64,000 bases of DNA, from assembly GCA_035328405.1 (NCBI GenBank), contig DAOLIT010000012.1, forward strand, positions 1-64,000. Reading direction: 5' to 3'. The position numbers were made by a program, and so were the translations under genes. The stretch is from JAEUKA01 sp035328405. GTDB taxonomy: Bacteria; Myxococcota_A; Polyangia; Palsa-1104; JAEUJZ01. Positions 1 to 8,589 of the stretch are shown here, piece after piece (position 1 is the stretch's first letter; every line of letters begins with the position of its first letter). The notes beneath the pieces were generated by a model that searched no databases, was not told where the DNA came from, and saw only the letters and a list, made by a program, of their open reading frames with translations.

Positions 1-256
1 GGGCGAACCCCTCGGCCAGCCGGGCGAACCGGTTTGTTCACCTGATCAAACCCTTCCGCCCGCCGTGCAAACCCCTCGTTACGCCGTGCAAACCAGTTTG
101 ATCACCTGATCAAACCCTTCCGCCCGCTGGGCGAACCCCTCGGCCAGCCGGGCGAACCGGTTTGTTCACCTGATCAAACCCTTCCGCCCGCCGTGCAAAC
201 CCCTCGTCACGCCGGGCGAACCAGTTTGATCACCTGATCAAACCCCTCGTTGCGCA
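1..256. repeat. Four tandem copies of a 64-bp palindrome-bearing repeat
   Basis: The stretch is built from a unit of about 64 bp, and pairs of units form a 128-bp higher-order repeat: the text starting at 1 recurs at 129 almost unchanged. Each unit carries GGGCGAACCCCTCG-like or CCGTGCAAACCCCTCG-like spacers and an inverted repeat GGTTTGATCA-CC-TGATCAAACC, with 10-bp arms and one mismatch in some copies. The array runs into the left window edge, so its true length is unknown. It is not a CRISPR: the variable parts are themselves repeated and there is no unique spacer. A related fragment lies beyond the following gene. Confidence 0.85.
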
Positions 257-389
257 AACCGGTTTGATCACTGCCACCGGCGGCATTCTTGCGAGCGTTT
301 CCAGATTCATGGCAATGTCGCCCTCTCATTTCATAAGAGAAGGTTCAATGCCACCGTCGAGCCAAATGGAGACCCAAAAGGACCCAGCC

Positions 390-1382
390 ATGAGTGCTTC
401 TATGCTTCGCGTGGCCTATGATGGCCCAGCGTTGCGCGACGGACGCATGGACGTTCGCGATCTGGCACCCGCCTTGCTCTCGCTTGGAACTGCATTTCAA
501 GAAGCCAACAAAGTTCTGCATGGCGATAAAGCTGTTGTGCGTGTGCTTGTGCGCGCTGAGTTTCACCCTGGATCATTTGAAATAGCTCTTGATATTACAC
601 AAACATGGCCAGCCATAGTTCTTGCTCTTTTCTCTGGCAATGTATCTTCTGGGGCTGCAAATCTCATTGAAATAATGGGATTTGCCAAGGGAACTGTTTA
701 TACTGGCTACAATACAGTCCTTGGGCTCATAAAGAAGCTAAGAGGGCGAGTACCAAAGAGTGTTACAGTCATCCAAGATGGCAATATAAAGATAGAAGTA
801 GATGACGAATATATCATTATAAAGAAACCTGTTTTCGATGTGTTTAATGACATGAAGGTGCGTACAGCGATACACGATGCGATGCGCCCTATTTGCTCTG
901 GCGGAATTGAGCGTTTTGAGGTGCGAGATCCTGCTTATCGCCTGGAATCGCATGCTGCTGAGCAGGTAGGTTTCCCGTCTGTCATTGAGAGCGTCAGTCG
1001 CGAAGATCTGCCGGCCCTGGTACCGCCAGAGCCCACCGCTGCGCAACCCCAAGAACAGTTGCCGCCATCCACGCGCCAAATGATGCTCACCCTGGTCTCT
1101 GTCACATTTAGAGAAGGCAATAAATGGCGATTTTGGGATGGGCAAAGCAATCTCATCGCTGAAGTTACAGACCCCAACTTCCTGCGTCAGATTGAGGCGC
1201 GAGAAATCAATTTTGCCAAGGATGATATGCTCATCTGTAATGTCACCACCAGGCAATCCGCCGGCCCTCATGGGCTTAAGACAGACCATGAAATTACAAA
1301 TGTAGCTAAACATATACACTTGCCACGACAAATGGCGCTACCGATTACTCCATCAACAAACGGTCCAAATCCAACCAAATAG
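390..1382 (+). CDS. Accessory protein of unknown function, repeat-flanked
   Basis: A 330-residue protein whose function I cannot name. The N-terminus has a motif DGRMDVRDLAPAL (residues 17-29) followed by a helix and strand pattern. It recalls stand-alone proteins of bacterial accessory islands, but I cannot attach a domain name. Residues 73-99 are strongly hydrophobic and glycine-rich, possibly a membrane hairpin. A Pro-rich linker near residue 210 leads to a C-terminal domain with strands. The ATG at 390 is chosen because AAAAGGA lies just upstream; an ATG at 348 behind GAGAAGG is an alternative. Base composition is visibly more A+T-rich than the next genes, and repeat DNA lies on both sides, suggesting acquired cargo. 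Confidence 0.7.
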   Translation: MSASMLRVAYDGPALRDGRMDVRDLAPALLSLGTAFQEANKVLHGDKAVVRVLVRAEFHPGSFEIALDITQTWPAIVLALFSGNVSSGAANLIEIMGFAKGTVYTGYNTVLGLIKKLRGRVPKSVTVIQDGNIKIEVDDEYIIIKKPVFDVFNDMKVRTAIHDAMRPICSGGIERFEVRDPAYRLESHAAEQVGFPSVIESVSREDLPALVPPEPTAAQPQEQLPPSTRQMMLTLVSVTFREGNKWRFWDGQSNLIAEVTDPNFLRQIEAREINFAKDDMLICNVTTRQSAGPHGLKTDHEITNVAKHIHLPRQMALPITPSTNGPNPTK

Positions 1383-1433
1383 CGTAAATCGCGCAGTTGG
1401 TTGGTTCCCAGCCATCCGGCAGAGCCAAGCGCC

Positions 1434-1476
1434 AGCTGGGCGAACCCCTCGTTGCGCTGGGCAAGCCGGTTTGATC
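1434..1476. repeat. Partial copy of the left-edge repeat
   Basis: The text GGGCGAACCCCTCGTTGCGC and the following GGTTTGATC half-palindrome match the left-edge array closely. The second palindrome arm is missing here. The copy sits between the accessory gene stop (1382) and the MFS gene, so the accessory gene is bracketed by the same repeat family in the same orientation. Confidence 0.75.
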
Positions 1477-1536
1477 GGGTACACGAGGACAAAAACGGCT
1501 TGCGTGCGCAGGGGGGACCGTGCCCAAAGTGGGGGC

Positions 1537-2745
1537 ATGTCCTCGCTGTCGGCCTATCACCGCCGTCTGTTTGTCTTTCTGTCGGTCGCGTCGTTTTTCG
1601 AGGGCTTCGACTACTACGCCCTGGCGCAACTTCTGCCGGAAATTCGCGCGGCGTTTTCGCTGTCGGTGTCGCAGGGCACACAGCTCGCGAGTTTTGTGAA
1701 CCTGGGCATGGTGCTGTCGTTTTTTTTGGCGCGGCAGGCGGACCGGTTCGGGCGCAGCCGGCTGCTCGTGTGGACGCTTTCGGGGTACATGGCGTGTACG
1801 GGGCTGTCGGCGCTGGCTCAGACGGCGTGGCAGTTTGGGCTGTGTCAACTGCTGGCGCGGCTGTTTCAATCGGCGGAAGTGGCGACGGTGATGGTGTTTG
1901 CCGCCGAGGAATTTCCGAAAGAACGCCGAGGCTTCGTGCTGGGCGTGATCCAGGGGCAAAGCGCGCTCGGGGCGATTGTGTGCGCGGGAGTGACGCCGTT
2001 TTTGGTGGGGACACGGCTGGGGTTTCGGACGGTGTATGTGGTCGGGAGCCTGCCGCTGCTGTTGGTGCTGTACCTGCGCCGGAATGTGCGAGATTCGGCG
2101 CGGTTTCAGCCCGTTGACAAAAGCCAGCGCCTGCCCCTTTTGCGGCTTGTGCAGAGCCGGTATCTGCCCAGGCTGCTTTTGCTGTCGGCGATTTGGGCGG
2201 GGACGATGTTTTGCACGCAAAGCGCGATTCTGTTTTTCAAGGATTTCGCGGTCACGGTGCGGGGTTTTACAAACGAACAGGTGGCGCACATGCTGACGAT
2301 TGCGGCGGCGGGGTCGTTGCCGCTTGGTTTTGGGGTGGGAAAGGTGCTGGACGTGCTGGGGCGGCGGCTGTCCACGGTGCTGGTGTTCGGTCTGTCGATC
2401 GGCGGACTTTGCATCAGTTACACGGACGCGAGCGGGCCAGTTCTGACGGTGGGGCTGTGGCTTGGGATTGCGGGGACGACGTGCATGTTGGCTGTGCTCC
2501 AGACGCTGACGACAGAGCTTTTCCCGACGCACATCCGGGCCGAGGCGTTCGGGGTGGCGGGCAATTTGATCGGAAAGTTTGCGGGGGTGGTGTCGCCGCT
2601 TTGTGTGGGCATGCTGAGCCTGCACATCGGATACGGGCGGGCGGTGCAGGCGACGGCGCTGGGGCCGTTTTTGGCGCTGGTTCTCATCCTTGTGTTCGTG
2701 ACCGAAACCAAGGGGAAGGACCTGGACGAGACCTCGGCTTTGTAG
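1537..2745 (+). CDS. MFS transporter
   Basis: A 402-residue polytopic membrane protein with about 12 hydrophobic segments, typical of the major facilitator superfamily. The cytoplasmic loop 2-3 signature is present as ARQADRFGRSR (residues 65-75), and the equivalent loop of the second half as GKVLDVLGRRLS. FPTHIRAEAFG in the second half resembles the sugar-porter/metabolite-proton symporter branch. The substrate cannot be read from the sequence. The ATG at 1537 is preceded by a G-rich ribosome site; longer starts would fall in the repeat. The hemerythrin gene follows after about 70 bp on the same strand. Confidence 0.85.
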   Translation: MSSLSAYHRRLFVFLSVASFFEGFDYYALAQLLPEIRAAFSLSVSQGTQLASFVNLGMVLSFFLARQADRFGRSRLLVWTLSGYMACTGLSALAQTAWQFGLCQLLARLFQSAEVATVMVFAAEEFPKERRGFVLGVIQGQSALGAIVCAGVTPFLVGTRLGFRTVYVVGSLPLLLVLYLRRNVRDSARFQPVDKSQRLPLLRLVQSRYLPRLLLLSAIWAGTMFCTQSAILFFKDFAVTVRGFTNEQVAHMLTIAAAGSLPLGFGVGKVLDVLGRRLSTVLVFGLSIGGLCISYTDASGPVLTVGLWLGIAGTTCMLAVLQTLTTELFPTHIRAEAFGVAGNLIGKFAGVVSPLCVGMLSLHIGYGRAVQATALGPFLALVLILVFVTETKGKDLDETSAL

Positions 2746-2815
2746 ACGGATGTTTCGGAAAACGGGGGCGACGTGCGTGATACGATGGCCGAGATTTGGC
2801 GACAGGAGTTTCCCG

Positions 2816-3268
2816 ATGCAGCTTGACAAGCTCCGAGAGCAGCTTTTGGAACAACACGAAGCGTTGCGCAACCGGATTTCAGAGGTGGCGGCGCTGGCGG
2901 CGCGCCCACGAACAGGCGACGAAGCCAAACTCTTGCTAGAGAAAGTGGAACAGCTTGTGGCGGCGCTCGAAGAACACAACCTGTTCGAGGAAACGAGCCT
3001 CAAAGGCATCCTTGGGACGCTGGATTCGTGGGGTCCGCAGCGCGAAAACCTGATGGACCTGCACCACATACAGCAGCACCGTCTGGCACTGACGGCGCTT
3101 GCGCAGACGGCGTCGCACAGCAGCGGCCTGGGCCAGCCCGACCAAGGCCAACCGTTGCAGCACGTCCTCCATTCCCTGCTGGAACACATGCAGCAAGAGG
3201 AACGCGAGGTGCTTCACAAAAATGTGCTGCGCGACGACGTAATCACCGCCGACCCCTTCGGCGGCTGA
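2816..3268 (+). CDS. Hemerythrin-like HHE cation-binding protein
   Basis: A 150-residue, all-helical, soluble protein. The pattern of likely metal ligands fits the HHE family: His14, His54 with Glu58 (EEHNLFEE), a His83/84/88 cluster (DLHHIQQH) and His124 with Glu128 (LLEHMQQEE). Such di-iron four-helix proteins bind oxygen or NO, or are linked to iron-sulfur repair. The start at 2816 has ACAGGAG seven bases upstream. It sits directly before a sigma factor and an FHA pseudokinase, so a sensory or stress role is a reasonable inference, but nothing in the sequence proves it. Confidence 0.75.
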   Translation: MQLDKLREQLLEQHEALRNRISEVAALAARPRTGDEAKLLLEKVEQLVAALEEHNLFEETSLKGILGTLDSWGPQRENLMDLHHIQQHRLALTALAQTASHSSGLGQPDQGQPLQHVLHSLLEHMQQEEREVLHKNVLRDDVITADPFGG

Positions 3269-3294
3269 CCGCACTTGGGGAAGTGGCATACGCG

Positions 3295-4677
3295 ATGGCG
3301 AGTGGAAAGAAAGACGCGGACGTTTCTTCGCCGGATTTGGCACCGGTTTCTGCTCCGGCTGGGCGGGTTCGACGGGGGAAACCGATTTCGGTCAAACCGT
3401 TGCGGGAGCGGGGTTTTTCGGCAAAACGCGTTGCGGCCACGCCCGGAACCGACACGCTTTCGGCAGGGCAGCAGGGGGACCCGGAACCCCGCGATGGGGC
3501 GTCTGCGGACGCGGTGGCGCACTATTTTCAGGAACTCAAACGCCTGCCGGTGTTGTCGCCTGCGGCAGAGTACGAGCTGGCGCGCCGCATCAGCATTTTG
3601 GAAGAGGTGTTGTGGGTCCACATGTTGTCTTTGGCCGCGCTCGTGCCGCACGTGTTGGAGGTGCTGACGGACTCGCTGGGTCGCGTTCCGCCGGAGCACG
3701 CGGCGCTGCGCCAGGCGGCGCGAGAGGCTTGCGGGGGCGACCCGAACGCGCCCAAGGCGCTGGCGCTTTTGGCGGGACGGTGTGCGACGAAGCTGCGGCA
3801 GCTCGACCTGGACCGGCTGCTCGTGGGCGGCGTGCTCCAGGACATCCGCTCGCTCGACGAGGCACGCCAAGCCAATACGCCGTCTGCTGCCTCGGAGATT
3901 TCGGACAAGAGCTGGCAAAACTATGTCCAGGGTACGTTTGTCCTCGAACGGCTGATTGCGCGGGCAAAAGAAGACTTTGTAACGGCGAACCTGCGGCTGG
4001 TGGTTTCGATCGCGCGGCGCTTTTTTAAGAAAGACCAACTGCCGCTCGCGGATCTGATCCAGGAAGGCAACTTGGGCCTCATCAAAGCCGTCGAGCGTTT
4101 CGATTACCGGCGGGGATTTCGTTTTTCGACGTATGCGGCTTGGTGGATTCGGCACGCGATTTCGCACGGCGTGGCGGACAAATCTCGCGTCGTGCGGCTG
4201 CCGGTTCACATGCTTTCGGACCTGCAAAACATCGTGCGCCACAAGCGTCGCATCGAACGGGAAACGGGCCGGACGCCGACGCAAGAGGAATTGGCCCAGG
4301 CGACGCGCCTGCCCGTGGAAAAAATCGCCAAACTCGACCTGTCGCTGATGGACGACGTGCTGTCGCTTGACCGGGATTTGTCCCGCGAACACGCAGGCAC
4401 GTTCATCGAACAAATCGAAGACGAAACGGCGGCCCCAAGCGTCAGCGACCGTCTGATCAGCGAAGCGATGCTGCGCGAAGTCCAGAACCTGCTCGGCAGC
4501 CTGAGCCCGATGGAGGCGGACATTTTGCGGCTGCGTTTCGGACTGACCGGCGATCCCGAATTGACGTTCTCGGACATCGCCGACAAATACGATCTGTCCA
4601 AAGAACGCATCCGCCAGATTCAGGAACGCGCGCTGGACCGGTTGCGCCGGTCGATGGCCCGCAAAGACCTTTTGTAG
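3295..4677 (+). CDS. RNA polymerase sigma factor, sigma-70 group 1/2 type
   Basis: A 460-residue sigma-70 family protein. After a basic, low-complexity N-terminus of about 70 residues come region 1.2 (VAHYFQELKRLPVLSPAAEY), region 2 (DLIQEGNLGLIKAVERFDYR, then FSTYAAWWIRHAI), region 3 and region 4 with the helix-turn-helix (LTFSDIADKYDLSKERIRQI). It lacks the long acidic region 1.1 of a housekeeping RpoD, and the region between 1.2 and 2 is enlarged. It is therefore more likely a group 2 alternative factor than the primary one. The ATG at 3295 begins only 24 bases after the hemerythrin stop, suggesting co-transcription. The pseudokinase follows after 20 bp. Confidence 0.85.
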   Translation: MASGKKDADVSSPDLAPVSAPAGRVRRGKPISVKPLRERGFSAKRVAATPGTDTLSAGQQGDPEPRDGASADAVAHYFQELKRLPVLSPAAEYELARRISILEEVLWVHMLSLAALVPHVLEVLTDSLGRVPPEHAALRQAAREACGGDPNAPKALALLAGRCATKLRQLDLDRLLVGGVLQDIRSLDEARQANTPSAASEISDKSWQNYVQGTFVLERLIARAKEDFVTANLRLVVSIARRFFKKDQLPLADLIQEGNLGLIKAVERFDYRRGFRFSTYAAWWIRHAISHGVADKSRVVRLPVHMLSDLQNIVRHKRRIERETGRTPTQEELAQATRLPVEKIAKLDLSLMDDVLSLDRDLSREHAGTFIEQIEDETAAPSVSDRLISEAMLREVQNLLGSLSPMEADILRLRFGLTGDPELTFSDIADKYDLSKERIRQIQERALDRLRRSMARKDLL

Positions 4678-4697
4678 GCGGGAAGGACGAAAGCAGG

Positions 4698-6308
4698 ATG
4701 CAACCGGGCGACTGGCTGAACGGGCAAATCCGGCTTCTGTCGTGGCTCGGTGAGGAGTTTTTCGGCGAAAGTTTCATGGCCGAGCAGCGCCCGATGTCCC
4801 GGCGCGTGGTCGTCAAATTTTTCAAAAGCGCGCCTTTTGGTTCCCCGGACTATCTGGACCGGTTCCGCCACACGGCTGAGCGGGCGATGCTGCTTCACCA
4901 CCGGCACTTGGCGTCGGTGCATGCGTTCGGCGTGCTCGACAAGCCGTTTGTGCCGACGGCGCTGCGTTCTGGCGGCGAACCGTCCCTGGCATTCGGGGCC
5001 AACGCCACGGCCAGCGCAAGCACAGGGGCGGACGGCGGGATTCCGTGGATTGCGACCGACCCTCTGTCCGGCGTGGATTTGCGTTCGTTTTTGGCGGACG
5101 GAATCGCGCCCGCTGCGCTGCAAGCTCTGCTGCTGCCTGTCGCCGATGCCCTCGATCAGGCCGCTGCGCTGGGCCTTTCGCACGGCGAGCTTTTGCCCCA
5201 AAACCTCTATTTAGAAGAGCGGCCCGCGTTGCCTCCTCATCTGTGGTTGGTCGATTTGGGAGTGGCGAAGTTGTTGTCGCGTGACCCGCTCGATGTACCG
5301 CTGTCTCCGCAAAGCCTCGCGTACCGAAGCCCGGAGCAATGCGCCGACGGGCGGGCGTGTTTTCCTTCGTCGGACCGGTACGCGCTTGGAATCGTTCTGT
5401 TTGAGGCAGTCGCCGGGCGTCCTCCGTTTGTTTCGCGCGAGCCGCACACGTTGCTGCGCGAACACCTGACGAGTCCGTTGCCGCCGCTGCGAACGCTTTT
5501 GCCAAACCTGCGGAATGCCGAGGCGCTCGATGCTTTTTTTGTGCGGGCGCTCGCCAAACAACCCGAAGCGCGTTTTCCGTCGGCCATGGCGCTGGTCGAA
5601 GAATTTGGTCGCGCGCTTCATCCGGTTCCAAAACGGGTGTTCCGCGAGGGCGCACGGAGGCGTTCTCCGCGTTTGTATCGGATTTCCCGCAAAGACCAGC
5701 CGCACCACATGGTGGATGTGGTCGTCGGGGTACGAGCCGTGCTCGGCAAGCAATCCGAATGCGAGGTCGTATGCCAAGCATTGCCTTCGCCCGATCGGGA
5801 TGCCCTGACCGCCGCGATCAGCCGAGAACACGCCGTGCTGGTGTGGCTCGACGACCGGCTGCATGTACTCGACCAAAGCAGTCACGGCACGTTTGTCAAC
5901 GACAAGCGAACGGGGTCGCGCCTTTGGCCCCTTCCTGACGAAGCCGAGCTGCGTTTGGGCGAACACTTGCAATTGCAAGTCCGGCTCGTTCCCAAGACGC
6001 CGGGTGCAACAAGCCCCGATCGCGAAATGGCCGGAGTCCTGCTCACCCGGACAGACCCGTATGCCCTGGGGGCCCCGCCCACGTTTCTTCTGTGGTCTCC
6101 CCTCGAGACCAGCGCGTCCCCTGTCGCAGAGATCGGCGGCCCCATGCGCCTGGGACAATGGTCTGTGTCGCAACAAGAACTGTGGTGGAGCGGACACCCC
6201 TCAGTCGCTTGGTCCCGCGCCGACAAATCCCTCGTGCTTGGGGCTGGCCCCTTGCGACACGGCGATGTCCTCCGCTTGGGGGAAATCGAAGTCCTTGTCG
6301 AACATTAG
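4698..6308 (+). CDS. Ser/Thr pseudokinase with FHA domain
   Basis: A 536-residue protein with a Hanks-type kinase fold at about residues 1-305 and an FHA domain at about 330-440. The ATP-anchoring lysine seems present (VVVKFF, Lys40). The glycine loop is degenerate, the catalytic HRD is HGE (162-164), and DFG is DLG (186-188). Loss of the catalytic Asp predicts a pseudokinase or very weak kinase. The FHA part shows the phosphothreonine-binding signature SREH and SSHGTFVND (about residues 374-402). The C-terminal 80 residues may be a second, degenerate FHA. No transmembrane helix was seen. It could be a phospho-dependent scaffold for the upstream sigma factor's pathway, an inference from position only. 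Confidence 0.8.
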   Translation: MQPGDWLNGQIRLLSWLGEEFFGESFMAEQRPMSRRVVVKFFKSAPFGSPDYLDRFRHTAERAMLLHHRHLASVHAFGVLDKPFVPTALRSGGEPSLAFGANATASASTGADGGIPWIATDPLSGVDLRSFLADGIAPAALQALLLPVADALDQAAALGLSHGELLPQNLYLEERPALPPHLWLVDLGVAKLLSRDPLDVPLSPQSLAYRSPEQCADGRACFPSSDRYALGIVLFEAVAGRPPFVSREPHTLLREHLTSPLPPLRTLLPNLRNAEALDAFFVRALAKQPEARFPSAMALVEEFGRALHPVPKRVFREGARRRSPRLYRISRKDQPHHMVDVVVGVRAVLGKQSECEVVCQALPSPDRDALTAAISREHAVLVWLDDRLHVLDQSSHGTFVNDKRTGSRLWPLPDEAELRLGEHLQLQVRLVPKTPGATSPDREMAGVLLTRTDPYALGAPPTFLLWSPLETSASPVAEIGGPMRLGQWSVSQQELWWSGHPSVAWSRADKSLVLGAGPLRHGDVLRLGEIEVLVEH

Positions 6309-6374
6309 GAGGTGGGCTTTTTGAAGGAAGTCTTCCCTATGCAGGGACATTCTGCGGATGCGTGAGTCCATCGC

Positions 6375-7043
6375 TCATTCCGCATAGACACCCAGCGTGC
6401 TCGCGCGCTCTGCGATAAACTCGCAAACCGCGTCCCCTTTTGCGATGCAGAGGGTTTCCCTGGCGATGAAACTGTCCTCTTCGCAAAACAGACGACGGTA
6501 GGCCGCATCGGACAATTCCGGCGCTTGCGTGATGTCTCCCACATACAGCAAATTCATGAGGCCTGCGACCCCTCCGCATGCCAGAAAACAGCGCCCTTGA
6601 TCAGCTCGAGGATAGTCGCGCAGCCAACCGGTCGCTTCATACGAATCGTTCACACGAACCACGAGTCGTTCGGAGGGAACCAGCGACTCAACAGACCACC
6701 GTCCCCATCCCAAACAATTCACGATCGCCACAAGACCCAGCAACCAATCCTCACGGGTTTCCAGCATCGGGCGGACGACTGCATCCCATTCAGCGGATTT
6801 CATGATTCCGCCAAACGTATGAAAGGCACAAACATGCCCCGATTCAATCAACAGATAGCGCCCATCTTCGACAAGTGCGGGGTCCCGTTCCAGACGGCGG
6901 AGTGTGGCGAACGAGATGCGGTTGTAGTAGTCCGCCAGGTGTTTGGTCAGATACAGGCCAAACGCCGGAATCAGTCCTTCCTCGTTGCCCGAAAAGGCCA
7001 GATTCGAGATCGCTTCGATGATGGCTGCTTCGTCAATCGCCAT
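6375..7043 (-). CDS. V4R-domain protein (222 aa)
   Basis: A soluble 222-residue protein. The C-terminal part carries the hallmark of the 4-vinyl-reductase/XylR-N-like fold: an ETLCIAKGDAVCEFIAE segment with the two spaced cysteines and the G-D pair at the end of the domain. These domains bind small hydrophobic ligands or hydrocarbons. The ATG at 7043 has GGAGGTG upstream and overlaps the stop of the preceding gene (TGATG), so translation is coupled. It is the last gene of a three-gene set and ends convergently to the pseudokinase gene. The ligand is unknown. Confidence 0.6.
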   Translation of the reverse strand: MAIDEAAIIEAISNLAFSGNEEGLIPAFGLYLTKHLADYYNRISFATLRRLERDPALVEDGRYLLIESGHVCAFHTFGGIMKSAEWDAVVRPMLETREDWLLGLVAIVNCLGWGRWSVESLVPSERLVVRVNDSYEATGWLRDYPRADQGRCFLACGGVAGLMNLLYVGDITQAPELSDAAYRRLFCEEDSFIARETLCIAKGDAVCEFIAERASTLGVYAE

Positions 7044-7582
7044 CACAACACCTCCAGCTCGATTTGGCAGGAGTCGGTGGGATTCTCGGGGCCTTCGCAA
7101 GCGATGCAGCGCGTTTCTTCTCCGAATACACGGTCTGGATGAATACCCAGTGCAGCGACGAGCGCACCGATCCAAAATCCGGTTGCAAAGTGACAGACAG
7201 GGGTCTTGGCTCGCCCCATTTTCAAATGCCAACCCAACGCATAGTGCGAGGTCGTCAGCGTGACAATTCCCCCAGCCGGCGTCAGTTGTGCAACCTCTGG
7301 ATACCCGAAACCAAGCGCCATGAACATCTGTTGCGCGAAAGCAATTTTTGCCGAAAAAGAGAGTTTCCCCCGTTTTCGTTCTTCCTCGGAAAGGAGTTCC
7401 AGGAGGAGCAAATGAGAAGCCTCGCTGCTTGCGGCAACTTCGACTGTTTTTGCGTCTTTCTGAAGTGCGTCGGACACGGTCTGCTGCAAAAACAGATTGT
7501 AGTGATGGCAGTGAAAAACGATCCGGCGTCCACCGAGCAGAAGCAGATTCCGCTCTCGATCGAAACGGAGTGCCTGGGTCAT
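7043..7582 (-). CDS. V4R-domain protein (179 aa)
   Basis: A 179-residue soluble protein. The N-terminal RIVFHCHHYNL and the C-terminal ATGFWIGAL... EETRCIACEGPENPTDSC segments match the layout of V4R (4-vinyl-reductase) domains, with a Cys-rich end similar to the neighbouring 222-aa protein. Only about 10-20 % identity to that neighbour is evident, so they are two divergent copies or two halves of a heterodimer. It overlaps both neighbours (ATGA upstream, TGATG downstream), which points to a stoichiometric complex. No DNA-binding or kinase domain is attached, unlike XylR-type regulators. Confidence 0.55.
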   Translation of the reverse strand: MTQALRFDRERNLLLLGGRRIVFHCHHYNLFLQQTVSDALQKDAKTVEVAASSEASHLLLLELLSEEERKRGKLSFSAKIAFAQQMFMALGFGYPEVAQLTPAGGIVTLTTSHYALGWHLKMGRAKTPVCHFATGFWIGALVAALGIHPDRVFGEETRCIACEGPENPTDSCQIELEVL

Positions 7583-7779
7583 GACAGTTCCCCCTGCGAC
7601 AGAATTTCTTTGAGCGCCCGTTCTGCGGCAGCAACGGTCGCCGGATCGTCATCCAAAGTGGCAGCAAAACGCGAAAGGGGTTTCCCCACTTTCAGATTCA
7701 GTCTGGCCAGATTCACACTCGGGAGACCCTTGCTCCGGGTGCGAACCTGCTCGACGATCTCGACCAGACGTTTTCCCAT
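7579..7779 (-). CDS. Small helical protein, first gene of the V4R operon
   Basis: A 66-residue hydrophilic protein starting MGKRLVEIVEQVRTRSKG and ending in a long amphipathic helix rich in Ala and Glu. It has no Cys and no membrane segment. I do not recognise the family. Its stop codon overlaps the start of the next gene by four bases (ATGA), so it almost certainly works with the two V4R proteins. The ATG at 7779 is chosen because the upstream in-frame codons encode unlikely sequence; the ribosome site (GGGGGCACC) is weak. Confidence 0.55.
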   Translation of the reverse strand: MGKRLVEIVEQVRTRSKGLPSVNLARLNLKVGKPLSRFAATLDDDPATVAAAERALKEILSQGELS

Positions 7780-7848
7780 GTAGGTGCCCCCAAAAACTGC
7801 CCTGTCAGGATGACGGAACCGCCTGTCGAAAGTCAACCTGCGCGCGGT

Positions 7849-8589
7849 TCAGCGGCTTGTGTAGATCCTGCAGGACGGAAGTTCTATGGCGGAAAGGTAG
7901 CCCCCTTTTCCACACGCGGTATCGAGGCCAATCAAGTCTCCGCGAAACCACACATCGGTAGGATCATCCAGAATTTTCGCGAACCAACTCAGGTGATCCA
8001 TGGGAAGTTCTTTCGTGATCGTGTGGCCAAAACAGAGTCGCTTCCCTTTGTAATTCCGGTAAAAATCCGGCTCGCGACACCAGAGCAGATTTCGTGGACG
8101 GGAGTCCTCGGGATGAAACCAAGTGTCCCCCTCTCCATCGAGACCCGCGTGAACATAGATTCCGTGCTCGTCTTCGTAATAAAGAGGCAGCGTTTCGAGC
8201 CAAGTCCGCAGTTCTTGTGGAAACCACTTTTGCGGTGTCAAAAGCAGACCCGCCTGTTCGACTTCCGAAAGCTGTTCACAGTGAATCAGCGACTGCATGG
8301 CCGGAAAACACCCGTTGTCTGGACGCAGCAAAAAACCGGGCTCCGGTTGCTTCAAACAACGCAGCCACGCTTCCTCGTGATTGCCCATCAGGGGAACTAT
8401 CTTGGCCGGTACTTTTCCTTGCAAGGTCCAGACAATTTCAAAGACGCGCGCGGAATCCGGCCCACGATCCATGTAGTCGCCCAGGAAAACCAACGTGTCG
8501 TCGCTGGTCATGGCTGGCAGGCGATCGAGCAAACGCAGGAGATGTGAAGCCTCCCCATGAATGTCACCGATCACAAAAGTACTGCCCAT
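7849..8589 (-). CDS. PPP-family metallophosphatase
   Basis: A 246-residue serine/threonine phosphatase-type metallophosphoesterase. All core metal-binding motifs are present: GDIHG (8-12), GDYMDRG (37-43), GNHE (69-72) and a later VHAGLDGE, with FGHT further on. Bacterial members (PrpA/ApaH-like) dephosphorylate proteins or cleave dinucleoside polyphosphates. Given a Ser/Thr kinase and FHA proteins nearby, a protein phosphatase role is plausible but not shown. The start at 8589 is preferred over 8598 because AGGA lies eight bases upstream of it. The gene stands about 70 bp upstream of the small V4R-operon gene. Confidence 0.8.
   Translation of the reverse strand: MGSTFVIGDIHGEASHLLRLLDRLPAMTSDDTLVFLGDYMDRGPDSARVFEIVWTLQGKVPAKIVPLMGNHEEAWLRCLKQPEPGFLLRPDNGCFPAMQSLIHCEQLSEVEQAGLLLTPQKWFPQELRTWLETLPLYYEDEHGIYVHAGLDGEGDTWFHPEDSRPRNLLWCREPDFYRNYKGKRLCFGHTITKELPMDHLSWFAKILDDPTDVWFRGDLIGLDTACGKGGYLSAIELPSCRIYTSR

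Noticed and set aside
1..256. CRISPR array
   Set aside because: The units have no unique spacers and there are no cas genes; it is a tandem repeat.
1345..3189. 614-codon minus-strand open frame opposite the MFS and hemerythrin genes
   Set aside because: Its protein is Arg/His/Pro-rich with no domain, and it lies antisense to two clear genes; it is a codon-bias shadow.
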